From assembly GCA_958450365.1 (NCBI GenBank), contig CAUEEP010000667.1, positions 269,001 to 333,000 of the forward strand: a stretch of 64,000 nt of DNA, written 5' to 3'. Source of the stretch: Mesorhabditis belari (taxonomy: Eukaryota > Nematoda > Chromadorea > Rhabditida > Rhabditidae). The position numbers and the translations under genes were made by a program. The notes beneath the pieces were generated by a model. The model was not told the DNA's origin. It saw nothing but the letters and a program-made list of their open reading frames with translations, and made no database searches. Positions 11,401-21,800 of this stretch are shown here, one piece after another (the first letter of the stretch is position 1; each line of letters begins with the position of its first letter).

Positions 11401-14400
11401 GATCACCTCAAATTGCTCGATGACCATCGTTTTGGTGGATGGATTGATGTCAACCATGGTCAGATTTAACTGGAAAATAATAAAGATAAGAAAATAGTCA
11501 AGGAAATAGGTCCATGTTGAAATCACTAGATCAGCTAATTATGATAGATTGGGCTCACATTTGGAAAAGAAGTCGAGAGAAAGTTGTTCACTCCTCCGGC
11601 GCCGAGTCCAATCACGAGCACATCGCCGACTACTTCCTCTGAAAATACACCAAAATGGCTAGACTCTGAATAGGTCAGTATCAAGATTAAAGCTTTTCCA
11701 AATGTGCTTTTCCAATCTATAATAATTAGCTGATCTCATGAGTGACTAATTTAGTACTTAGATGAAAAGTTGAACTCATCAATTATTAATAGCAATCGAT
11801 ATGAGCAATATTCTTTTCTCCCCACATAATCCTCTTCCTTTTTTTCTTTTTTCTTCCCCCTTGTCTTTCCTGCTTTCTCTTGCAAGTTAAGGTACTGGAT
11901 AGCTCAATGGTTAGAGCAATTGCTCGAAAAGCAAAAGGTCGAGGGTTCAATCCCCTCTCCGGAAATCTACTTTTTCTTTTACTTTTGTAACTACAAGTGG
12001 GCCCCGATAACTGGTGTTCTTCTATTAGTTCTATTAGTAGAAAGGAAGTTCTCGGAAAATGTTTACACGGTGATTTCTCAAAAACAAAGCCATGAATTCT
12101 TTCTAGATTTTTGATAAGCTTGACTATATTTCAGTTTTTAAGTTCAAAATTTTAAGAGAAAGCTGCACTCATTCTTTTTACGAGTAATTACTTGGAGTTA
12201 ACTTGTAAATAATAAAGCAAAATGTTCTTGAATTAGTGGATTCGTTTTTAAAAAATTCCAGTTAAACCTTTTCTAAGAACTCCCTTCCAATCTAATAGTT
12301 TGTAGTAAATCTTTCAGCTTTTTAATTCTGGTTTGCTCAAGTCCATTAGAAAATTAGATCCATTAGATTTTGTACTAAAGCTTCTTACTACAAATTCAAA
12401 AGCCTTTTTGAGACATACGCAAATGCCCAGCAATCTCCACAGTTCTGTTGATTTTTTATGTCATTCAGTCATTCGTGGATTTGTTTTAAAGAAATTCCAG
12501 TGAAACTTTTTCCGAGAACTTTCTTTCCAACTTAATATTTTGCAGGGTGCGACAAAATTATGAAATGAATGCTCATTGATGAATTAAAAGAAGACAATGA
12601 AGAGAGTACTCCGAGTGTCCTACATCATTTGAAAGTTCTTAATAAATACTACAAAATAGAATAGCTAAATCAAGAATTCGTTCCAATCTTGGAAAAATTC
12701 AAGGACCTGTACGTGACACTTCTGAAAAACCCTTCCAGCAGTATTTCAGTTTCCGAGAACTTTCTTTCCAACTTAATACAAAGACAAGATGTCATTGGTG
12801 TAGCAGCTAACGACTAGATATTGAATTTAGCATAGAGAGCTCTTGGATAATAAGTTTTATATATTCTCCGCAGTTCTTTTGGGTTGGTGAATTGAAAACT
12901 GCGGGCTATTGTCATATCTGACGGTTTGAGCACTTTCTTCAAAGAAACCCATTTGGTGTCAATGGAAAAGTTGTAGAGAATCAAAAACTAAGCTTATATC
13001 CAAATTTTCAGAACCATTCAAAAACTGGTTTTCAAGAAATGCCAAATTTACGAATTTTCACAAAACTTGCATTTTAAGCGAAACTACTAAGTGTATCTTT
13101 TTGGAAATTTGGCTATAAGCCTAATTTTTGATTCTCTACAACTTTTCCATTGACACCAAAATGGGTTTCTTTTGAAGAAAGTGCTCAAACTGGGACATCT
13201 CCAGTCCTCCATTTTTGAGCCTCACACTTGTCTCACACACAAACCAAAATCCTACTACGAAAGAGGAATCCGCAAATTGCCTGTAAAATGGGCAAAAGTC
13301 GTCAATAATAATGGAAATTATTTGGAATGAATTGATGGTTTTATTTTCAATAAATTTTAGTTCAAAGTCCTGCAGGTTTCAATTCACCAACCCAATAGCT
13401 AACGACTAGATATTGAATTTAGCATAGAGGGCTCTTGGATAATAAGTTTTATGTATTCTCAGCGGTTCTATAACAACCAAAGCTAGCCAACTCTCTTTGC
13501 GTCTGGCTCAATAGCGCCTATCTTTCCGTCTTGTTTTGAATGAACTCAATCAAAGAGGAAAAGAGTCTCACTCACTGTCCAACTCTAGTGCTCCTGTCCA
13601 GAAGATCCCTTGGACGATATCGGTGAGATAGCCCATCGGAAGCGATGATTTGTTTACTCGCCATCCACTCGAATTCAAAGAATCAAATATGTAGTCTAAG
13701 AGAATTTGACTTTTGATTGATTTCTCGATAATGATACCAGTTGGAAGGATCAATGGCATCTCAAAAACGATCATCCCCTCAAAACTTTGTGTGCTCAGAG
13801 TGCGAATGGGTCCTTGACTGGAAATTAACTAAAATATTGCTTTGTTTTCGGAAAATTGCTTATATGTATGGTAAAAATCAATCAACCATTTTGATGATAT
13901 CTTGCAATGGAGAACGTTTGGCTATTTCTTATCTTAGATTTTGATTTCCGATTTCAGGGTGTGTATGGTTTGTTATGGAAATCCCACGGGTCCACATCAA
14001 ATCCTATTATTAAGTTAATTGAGTTTAGCAAAAGAAATAGCGAAAAACAATGTATTCTATAGGGTTTGGACAGCAATTGAGAGAGAAAAGAAAGAAGGAA
14101 AATTGAATTTTCTTTACCATTTGATTCATACATAGCCTAAAGCATTTTCTAGCCTATAGAAAATGAATTTATCCTCTAGATTAGACTTGATTTATCCTCT
14201 AGATTAGACTCACAAGGTCAACGCTCCAACTCGAGCTCGATGATCGGTTGTGTTGCGCCAAAGATCGCTCACCACGAAACACTCGCCATTCCAGCAGTAT
14301 TTCCCACGAAATTTGGGCACTTTCATTTGATGCTGAAACTTGTTTTAGCTGTCAAAAAACGTTTCCAGAACTATTCGTCAATTTTTCTGTCAAACCAAAC

Positions 14401-15421
14401 GACTGTGCCTCTGCTAATCGATAGAATTCTTCTTTTGATAGAGCCATGGAATCGCTCGCTCGATCCCGTTGTGATTGACTGATGAAGAAGATTATTCCAG
14501 AGATCTGCAGTGGAGAATCATCTTTGATTTGCATAAAAGAATTATAAAAAAGGTTTAAATCAAGCTGCTCAAATCAAGCAAATCAGGCTCGAATCAGACC
14601 CATCTTCAACAAAGTGATCGCGAATTACCGGAACCTTTTGGAAAAGCAGGAAATGTCTTGAATGAGCGCTAATCGACACCACACCAGCAAACCTATCATT
14701 TGACCGCTTTTCTCTATTAAAGAGCTTTTCTCTATTGTTAAGAAAAGGTTTGAATACAAAAATAGCGTTTAGAATTACTTAATAACATTAAGAAACACAC
14801 TAAACTCTTTTGGTTGAACTGGAATAACGAAAATTTAAGTTAATTGACATCAACTTAAACACATACATAGCTCCTTTTGGTGAAAATTGAGTATTTTGGA
14901 TTTTCAATTCATATTCATTTCGTTACATCAGCTTTTATAGCGCTATAAATTTATTTAAAACAATCTTTTAAACCAAATTACCACAAATTTGACCAAAAAA
15001 ACGTTTCCAAATCAAAATTTTATATAGAAAAGCGGTCAAATGATAGGTTTGCTGGTGTGGTGTCGATTAGCGCTCATTCAAGCGCTTGTTAAATGAGTTG
15101 TATAAGCCGAATTGGGAAGTTTTTGGTAGATAATTGTAGCCAAGAATTAGGACTACAATTCTCTATATAACACTTGCCACTTTTGAAATAAGCTAGACAT
15201 TTCCTAGTTTTCCAAAAAGTTGTCACTATAATTCGCTCTGACCTATAAAACGACGGTTCTATTTTCAGTTTTTTGCTTTTATTGAAACTTGAGGAAAAGG
15301 GTTATTAAAGGAAAAAAAGAGAGGCTAAATATATTGTCAAAATATTATCTAAGCAACTTACAGTTATCGCCAGGAAAATCATCCAAAGTTTTGTGCGTAG
15401 AGAGTGTTTAAAACGCATCAT
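8409..15421 (-). CDS. Membrane-anchored METTL13/spermidine-synthase-like methyltransferase, 10 exons, 409 aa
   Basis: Exons (minus): 15421-15362, 14504-14361, 14332-14214, 13817-13576, 11638-11559, 11469-11344, 10452-10275, 9879-9818, 9782-9708, 8552-8409; every phase matches and the frame runs to TGA at 8409-8411. Residues about 12-28 form one hydrophobic helix after a basic start (RFKHSLRTK), so a type II membrane protein with a lumenal catalytic domain is likely. The fold is a class I SAM methyltransferase: motif I VLVIGLGAGG (195-204), the acidic ribose-binding VDIN (221-224), then FDAIIVDAC (277-285) and a closing NGVLIVNVL strand, as in the METTL13 C-terminal/spermidine-synthase-like family. 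Substrate unknown. Intron 2 is only 28 nt; introns 1, 4, 6 and 9 carry MITEs, tRNA-like sequences and repeats. A 5' TTCTAG just before the first ATG could be a trans-splice site. The exon 6 donor could instead be at 11327, but only 11343 keeps the phase. Confidence 0.85.
8733..9486. mobile_element. Long-TIR MITE containing a 13-bp minisatellite
   Basis: Begins TACAGGGTGCGCCAAAAGTT and ends with its complement; the inverted repeats run about 140 bp each. Between them, 8873-9100 is a tandem array of CAGTTACAGGGAA (about 17 copies). No protein. Sits in the last intron of the methyltransferase gene. Confidence 0.85.
9940..10140 (-). repeat. Hexamer repeat and tRNA-like sequence
   Basis: 9966-10032 is an array related to CAATGT. 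10081-10135 on the minus strand carries AGAGTTATAGCCAAGC and GAGGGTTCAATCCCCTCCGG, an intact T-arm with a degraded 5' half. Intron of the methyltransferase gene. Confidence 0.5.
10785..11170. repeat. GGCCTGGCTTTACC-type repeats with a mariner fragment
   Basis: GC-rich blocks around GGCCTGGC/GGCCATGGCTTTTG flank a mariner transposase scrap on the minus strand (about 11130-10905). The scrap shows YSPNLAPSDYNLF (third catalytic Asp region) followed by a displaced RKRQWVAP-type motif that belongs upstream in a normal mariner, so the fragment is rearranged. Confidence 0.65.
11893..11965 (+). repeat. tRNA-like sequence, probably not functional
   Basis: TAGCTCAATGGTTAGAGC (D-arm) and GAGGGTTCAATCCCCTC (T-arm) are good, but the acceptor stem has an A-A mismatch, the anticodon stem is mismatched at one end, and the base before the presumed GAA anticodon is C rather than T. 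Confidence 0.5.
12030..12880. repeat. Diverged MITE family with GGTTGGAAAGAAAGTT ends
   Basis: Several termini reading GAGAACTTTCTTTCCAACTTAA or its complement (12040, 12285, 12520, 12755) mark overlapping, decayed insertions; 12770-12880 matches 4605-4720 in reverse. Intron of the methyltransferase gene. Confidence 0.55.
12879..13397. mobile_element. MITE family A, full copy
   Basis: Same termini and interior as 3979-4500. Followed by a copy of the 4605-4710 segment (13398-13470). In intron 4 of the methyltransferase gene. Confidence 0.85.
14657..15081. mobile_element. Long-TIR MITE
   Basis: Starts TTGAATGAGCGCTAATCGAC and ends with the complement; about 60-70 bp near-perfect inverted repeats around an AT-rich core. 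Intron 1 of the methyltransferase gene. Confidence 0.8.
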
Positions 15422-15601
15422 CTGTGAGATTTTGCGCCTAGAATAAACAATAGAAATAAGGGAAATGCATGTAAAATTTGAATATATCGAATTGAAGCAA
15501 AAATTCACTCACTAACAGCCTATAAACTAGCTTTTCTTGAGCAATTTATGAAAAACTATAAAATAATTGATGTAAATACTGCAAAATTCGAGTTCTAATT
15601 C

Positions 15602-16363
15602 TATTAGAAATGCGGATTTCAACATTTTCATAAATTTTCAACGATAGAAACCGGATATCGATGTTATAAACTGTTATAACTGTTATAAACTATTTGAAAG
15701 TTGTAAATCTCCTCTACAAAATAGGCTAAAACGTGTTTCAATTCATCGAAGCATTGAAGAAATTTCGAGGGCGAAATGCGAGTGACCAAAAAAGGAATCG
15801 AGTCACTTTAGGGACAAGTTTAGTGTGTTCAAAATAGAGTTAGCTTCCCAGAATTGAAGATTTTTAAAAAAAGGATAACTATATATGAATTCATTAAAAA
15901 AGTCTAACGGAAATGCATTTAAAGAAATTTAGATAAAACAGAAAGTTCAAAACCCTCAAAATTGTCAAAAAACCGGCTTTTCACAAAATAGAAAAATTAT
16001 TGTAAAAACAAAGTTTTCCCATGAAATGATCCCAACTCTTAATTATTTTGAATGATATTTTATTGATAATTTTTTATTGATATTGATAATTTAGGGCATT
16101 TTCCATTATATAGTCAAAACCGAACTCTTGTGAAAGTGGGGTTTTCAAAAAGTGCCCTTTTTTGATCACTCGCATTTCGCCCTCGAAATTTCTTCAATGG
16201 TTCGATCAATTGAAACACGTTTTAGCCTATTTTGTAGAGGAGATTTACAACTTTCAAATAGTTTATAACAGTTATAACAGTTTATAACATCGATATCAGG
16301 TTTCTATCGTTGGAAATTTATGAAAATGTTGAAACCCGCATTTCTTATGCATTTACCTAATAG
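15602..16363. mobile_element. Foldback element with ~230-bp TIRs
   Basis: Ends read AAATGCGGATTTCAACATTT and its complement; the arms contain TTATAACAGTTATAACAG and CGAAATTTCTTCAATG. No protein. A half copy (one arm) is at 47285-47476. Confidence 0.8.
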
Positions 16364-16530
16364 ATAGTTTAAAAATTCTACTATTTTTTATGATATTCTT
16401 CATTGAGCTGAAACAAAATCCAGTTTTTAAGCTTTGACTAACTTTAGGGAAGTGACAGAACTTTTCTTAAACCCTGTATACCTTCAGTAAAGCCAGATAG
16501 TTGGGATTCACAGGAAACTCCCAATCATTC
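16364..16530. pseudogene. Displaced fragment of the GH18 chitinase locus
   Basis: Nearly identical to 33200-33390: it carries the right end of the MITE at 33022-33322, the splice donor, and the last bases of the adjoining chitinase exon (ACTATCTGGC and GGGAGTTTCC in reverse), with a small deletion. It ends abruptly within the exon. Confidence 0.75.
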
Positions 16531-16950
16531 TAATCCCGTGACTCTACAATTACTCTTTTAGAAAACCAGTTTTTAACTCACAACTTGAGCAACTTAGACG
16601 AGAAATCAGAAAACCAGTTTGACAATAAGTCTTTCCTTCTGCAGTAATCAAATAGCAAAAAAATTCGTTTAAAAACGTTTAAATTGATTGATATTTGTTG
16701 TCTTTGCAAGAAATATAGCATAAAATTCAATGAAATTTTATATTTCTCTCTCAAAACAGTTGATCAATTGGTATGGAAAAGATCGTTTTTTTATTGATAG
16801 AGAAAAGAGAAATCATTTTCTAAGAAAAACAATTTTTCGTGTTCAAAAAATCGAGATTCTTGTTGACAACAAACTCTCAAAGAAACAACTTTTAATTGAT
16901 TGATATTTGTTGTCTTTGCGAGAAATATAGCCTTATCAGAAATATAATTA
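16531..16950. other. No gene seen
   Basis: AT-rich; a 50-bp stretch with GATTGATATTTGTTGTCTTTG is repeated at 16683 and 16898. Confidence 0.5.
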
Positions 16951-16951
16951 C

Positions 16952-18190
16952 TATTAGGTTGGCAACTTAATAATGACGCGTCACTACTTAACATGTTTTT
17001 TGTAATTTCAAGCGCCGTTTCTTCCTCTTTTGCATATATACAAAGTAAAAGATATCTGCATAAATAAAATTTAGTGCTGCAAATTTCATCATTCGCTTTT
17101 TGGCAAAATGGAGGACAAAAAATTCCGTATTCGAGCTGCATTGTTCTACGATTTTAAACAAGGAAAATCACCAGCTGAGTCTCATCGCACGATCATCACT
17201 GTTTTTGGGGAGGAAAGTATACACATTCGGCAATGTCAACGATGGTTTCAAAGATTCCAAGGCGGCGATGAAAGCCTCGTAGACGAGCCACACCAAGGAC
17301 ATCCTCCAGAAGTGGTCGACGATGACTTGCTCGCCTTAATTGAAGATTGCCCAACACTCACCGTTCGTGAGTTGGCAGAAATATTTGAAGTATCCCATAC
17401 GACAATCAAAAACTATTTACACAAACTTGGGAAAAAGAATCGAGTTGGAAAATGGGTTCCTCACGAACTGACCCAAAGCAACAAAATGTCGCCTCAATTT
17501 TGCTACAAAAATGTAAATCAAACGACTTTTTTCACAGGGTTTTGACTTCTGACGAAACGTGGATCAACTACGAGAACATTAAACGCAAAAATCAATGGCT
17601 ATCTGCTGGGCAGACCCCTCAAACCACTCCCAAACCTGATATCCATGGGAAGGAGATAATGCTCTGTTACTGATGAAACTTCAAGGGATTGGTGCATTAT
17701 GAAGTGCTGAAACCTGGCCAAACCGTCGATGCTGATCTTTATTCGAAGCAATTAATGAGAGTTAACGAGTCTTTGAAGAAATTGGGGCTCAAACCGGAGA
17801 GAGTCAGATTTTTACACGACAACGCAAAACCTCACACTGCAAAGATCACTTATAAGAAAATCGAGGAACTTGGCTGGAAAGTTTTGCCCCACGCGTCTTA
17901 TTCACCTGATCTGGCTCCTTCAGATTACTTTTTGTTTCGGTCGCTGAAGCACTTTTTGAAGGGAGAAAAGTTCGATGATCATGCTCAGGTCATCAAAGCA
18001 GTGAATGACTACTTCGCCTCAAAAACTCCCAAGTTCTTCGAGGATGGAATCCGGGATTTGCGCAGAAGATGGGAAGAAGTCATAGATACTAATGGAGAAT
18101 ACCTTTCGAATTGAAAGCTCTTCTTTTGTGTTTTTTTGAAATAAATGATTTGTTACATAAACGCGTCATTATTAAGTTGCCAACCTAATA
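16952..18190 (+). mobile_element. Mariner element 1, inactive
   Basis: About 1.24 kb between TIRs TTAGGTTGGCAACTTAATAA and its complement, with TA at both ends. The transposase runs 17108-18114: N-terminal helix-turn-helix part (MEDKKFRIRAALFYDF onward), then TSDETW (first Asp), HDNAKPH (second) and YSPDLAPSDY (third; mariner D34D). It is dead: a frameshift near 17490 separates the DNA-binding part from the catalytic part, and two adjacent stops (TGA TGA, 17671-17676) replace the usual Trp-Trp. Confidence 0.9.
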
Positions 18191-18690
18191 GTTTTAGATC
18201 TTTAAATAAAGAGCTCAAGTTTGATTTCAATTGAATTATTTGTAAGGGAAAGATTTAAAGTCAAAAACAAAAATGAAAGGAGATAAATAATTCAATTGAA
18301 ATCAAAGTTGAGCTTTCTCTTTTTCTTTTTCTCCTGGAACAATTCGTCAAACAACAGTTAAAATTTGAAATCCTATTCTCCGACTCATCAACTTTTTAGA
18401 GTTAGAAGTTTTGCGTTTCAGCTTCAATCAATCAGAAATTTTGCTATTCTTTTAGAAAGAGCTTAAAAAATTGGATTGCTTTTGAAGGTGAAACCTTTAA
18501 TTTGAAATTTCAAAAAATTCAAATGGTTTTTTAGAGAAATTCAAGCGACCAGGCATTTTGATTGATTCTGACGATGTGTTTTAATTGAAAAAGCTTGCTG
18601 ATCTTTGCTTGCAAAGCCTTAAATTTAGCACAAACTTGATTGTGGACCATTCTGTACACCCGCAACGGTTTGAAAGATTGTTGTTTTAGG
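18191..18690. other. No gene; source of a duplicated block
   Basis: AT-rich. 18388 onward is the left limit of the segment found inverted at 38695-39809. Confidence 0.5.
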
Positions 18691-18692
18691 TA

Positions 18693-18787
18693 GCAAGACC
18701 GATGACTCACTAAGCTCTACTAGTCCAGAGTGTCATGGGAAACCGTCTGAACTTCGAACTCAGCGTTTTTCTGAGATTACGTCTTGC
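18693..18787 (+). ncRNA. Candidate structured small RNA (snoRNA- or tRNA-like)
   Basis: 95 nt closed by a perfect 7-bp stem (GCAAGAC/GTCTTGC). Inside are ATGAC..GTCAT pairing, a CTCAG-GTTTTT-CTGAG hairpin, a GATGA box next to the 5' stem and a CTGA near the 3' stem. The last two resemble C and D boxes of a snoRNA; the TTCGAA loop is tRNA-like. A copy at about 39407-39507 keeps the stem with one G-T wobble. The class is uncertain. Confidence 0.3.
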
Positions 18788-18829
18788 CCAGTATTATAAC
18801 AGTTTACAAATTATTATAACCGTCATTTA

Positions 18830-21800
18830 TTAGTGAATCTCTTGTAAAGTCGATTGTGAATCGAGGCGCGAGTGAGTGGAATGATTCCGGTATCGACGAA
18901 CGGCGAATCCGATGAGAGCCACAGCGATGATCACTCCGACCGCCGTCCCTCCAATGTAGCCATGGTTGACGCGTTGATGGACGAGCCATTAGTGCCATGA
19001 TCGTCGAAAAGTTCTTTCCTGAAGTTTCTGATGTAAGTTGCTTTTTTAGAAAGTTGGCTCTCCCAATTTTAGTCGGTTTCATAGATATCAGTTTGGAGGA
19101 AAGGGTCAAAAAGGTTGCTGAGCAATTGCTAAGGTTGCTAAGCAATTGCTAAGGTTGCTAAGGTTGCTGAGCAATTGCTAAGGTTGCTATCAGGATACCT
19201 CCATTTTGATAAACTCGGGCACATAGTCGTCGCGGATGAACTCGTCAAAGTGTTCCAGGCTGACTCTTGGATGAGATTCATTGCCAAGGAGATTGCTCAT
19301 CTGACCTCTGCAAGCTCATTTATTTTACAATACAAATCAGGATCACTATTTGCTTTAGATCTGGGCAATTTTCGGCGTCAATTCCAATAAGTGTTCAACG
19401 GAAAAATGGCATTTCGCAGCCAATTTTATTCCGATCTTTTTGATATTGATATTAACTAAGACAGAATTTCATTTTCTATCGATTGAAATCAAAAACAAAA
19501 AGATCAGAGTGAAATTGGCTGAGATATGCCATTTTTCCGTTGAACACTTATTGGAATTGACGCCGAAAATTCCCCAGATCTACTTTGCTTCACCTCTTCA
19601 CCAGCATTTTCACGGCTCCCTCGATCAACATTGTCATGTTCTCCTTATGCCAGAAAGTGTCATTGTGATAGAAATAGATCGTATTTTGCGTGTCATTGCT
19701 TAACGAGGTCACATCCTCGAATGGTGGACTGAAAATGAATGTTTATATAATAGATTAAGCAGAAAAAAGTCATTAGTTAAATTAAAGTGAAATTATGGTA
19801 CGTAATGATGATGTAAAGATGGTTTTGGTTTGACTTGGTCTGTCAGACTGACCGATTAGGTTGAAGCCGTATGCTACGCTCCGAGAAAGGGAAAGAGAGA
19901 GCTCCGGGAAACTCTGCCGGAAAACTTTCTGTTTTTTTTCTTTCTTTCTGTGGAAAGCTACTGTTTTAGCTACTGAAATCCTATGTTAAAAGTTTCCCGA
20001 AGCGTAGGATTAGCGAGAAAGTTGCGGGTCCGCCAAATCACTTTCCGACTGAAGCTTTCCCGGAGCCTAGCAGCCGGTGGAAAAGGTAAAATTTTTCCAC
20101 GGGAAACTTTTCAGAGCGTAGCATACAAGCGCTGGACTTACATATCTCTATTGTATTCAAACTTTCCACCTCTTGATCATGACACGAAGATAGCTATTTA
20201 GTTGATCGGGTTTCACACAAAAGAAAACGTCGCATCCATTCTCTGTGGTGACCATATGCTGGGTATATCCCTCCCCGCATCTCTGATCTTCTCTTGGTTG
20301 TTGACAGGAGAAGAAGCGATCGAGTTTGATCTAGACTTTGATTATCATACCAATATCGCTATTTAGACTAGTTCTACCTCATAGATCGAATCGGCCTGAT
20401 AGTTTCGGCTCAGACACACGATTGTGTCACGGAAAACCCGGTACTCTTGATAGTATCCTGATGAATAGTGGTATTAAATTTATAATGAAAAAAAACCTGG
20501 ACAAGCGGCCGATCCGGTGAATAGATTGACTTGTCCCTGTCGGAAGAGACCTCCAAAGAGAAAACTGGTATCTTTCGGGATCATCACATACGGTTTCGCT
20601 CGGCAATAGTATGTCTCGATTCTCGCGTAATATTTATAGATATGGGTCCCGCAATATGTCCGACAATTGTACTTTTTCGTGAAGATACCCCCGTTAAAGG
20701 TGCTAAAAATAAATTTTAGCATGGATCTTAAGAAACGTTTAGCTAGCTCTATTCTATTGTAGGTCCTTTCTAGGTCGAGGCTTCATTAGAAAATCAGCAA
20801 TTATTTGGGGGATCTAACACGGGAATAATCTAAAGTTCAGGTAAAGAATTGGATTGGCATAGTGAGAGAAAAAGATACAGTCATGGACAAAGCTCTTTTA
20901 ACGTTGGTTTTTAGAAGTTTGTTTTTTGTATATCTTGGTTCAAATCCGACCAATTTGCAAACGGTTAAAAGATTTAAAGAGCTTATTATCTCTAATTTTA
21001 ACACTACAAAAACATTACAACATCTCAAGTGACCAGTCGATCAGTCGAACGAGAATCGATAACCGAGAAGACTCGCATGGGGATGCTTCACCGAGATGAG
21101 TCTTTGTGGATGTAAAACCCACAAGTACCAAAATCTTTTTCTAGTCCTCAAATTTCCTTTTCTTTGCTATTTACTTATTTTTACTTGCTAATTTTCTAAG
21201 ATTTATGCAAATTTTCTAACTGATGGTGCTTCATCCGTCAGTCTGGACAACTATTGGACCCAAATTCTACATGATCTGGTTGACAGCATGCCAAGGAGAA
21301 TTCAACCAGTAATTGCGGCTCGCGGAGGACGTACTAATTATTGATTGGAGGAACGCCAATGGAGGAACGGCTCTGGTGCTAGGATGGTTCAAAGCAAACC
21401 GTGTTCAACTTGTGTCTGCTCCTCCCTCTAGCCCTGATTTGAATGTGATCGAGGACTTAAGGGGGTTTGTGAAGTCGAAATTGAAGGGGAAACTATTCGG
21501 ATCAAAAGTGGAGCTTTGGTACTTCATCCGTCGAGTCTGGACAACTATTGGACCCCAAATTCTACGTGATCTGGTTGACAGCATGCCGAGGAGAATTCAA
21601 GCAGTAATTGCGGCTCGCGGAGGACCTACTAAGTATTGATTTTCATAATGTTTTTCTCACATGTTAAAAGACTTTTGTCCATCAATTTTTGGCCCAATTT
21701 TTGGCTCAATTTTTGTTTTATTAAAAAAGTTCATGACCTGATAAATTGTCAAATCCATCTTTTTTGTAATGTTAAAATTAGAGATAATAAGCTCTTTAAA

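Noticed and set aside
19440..19703. Plus-strand frame over a hairpin element
   Set aside because: Shadow of MPEG1-like exon 11 and the hairpin on the other strand.
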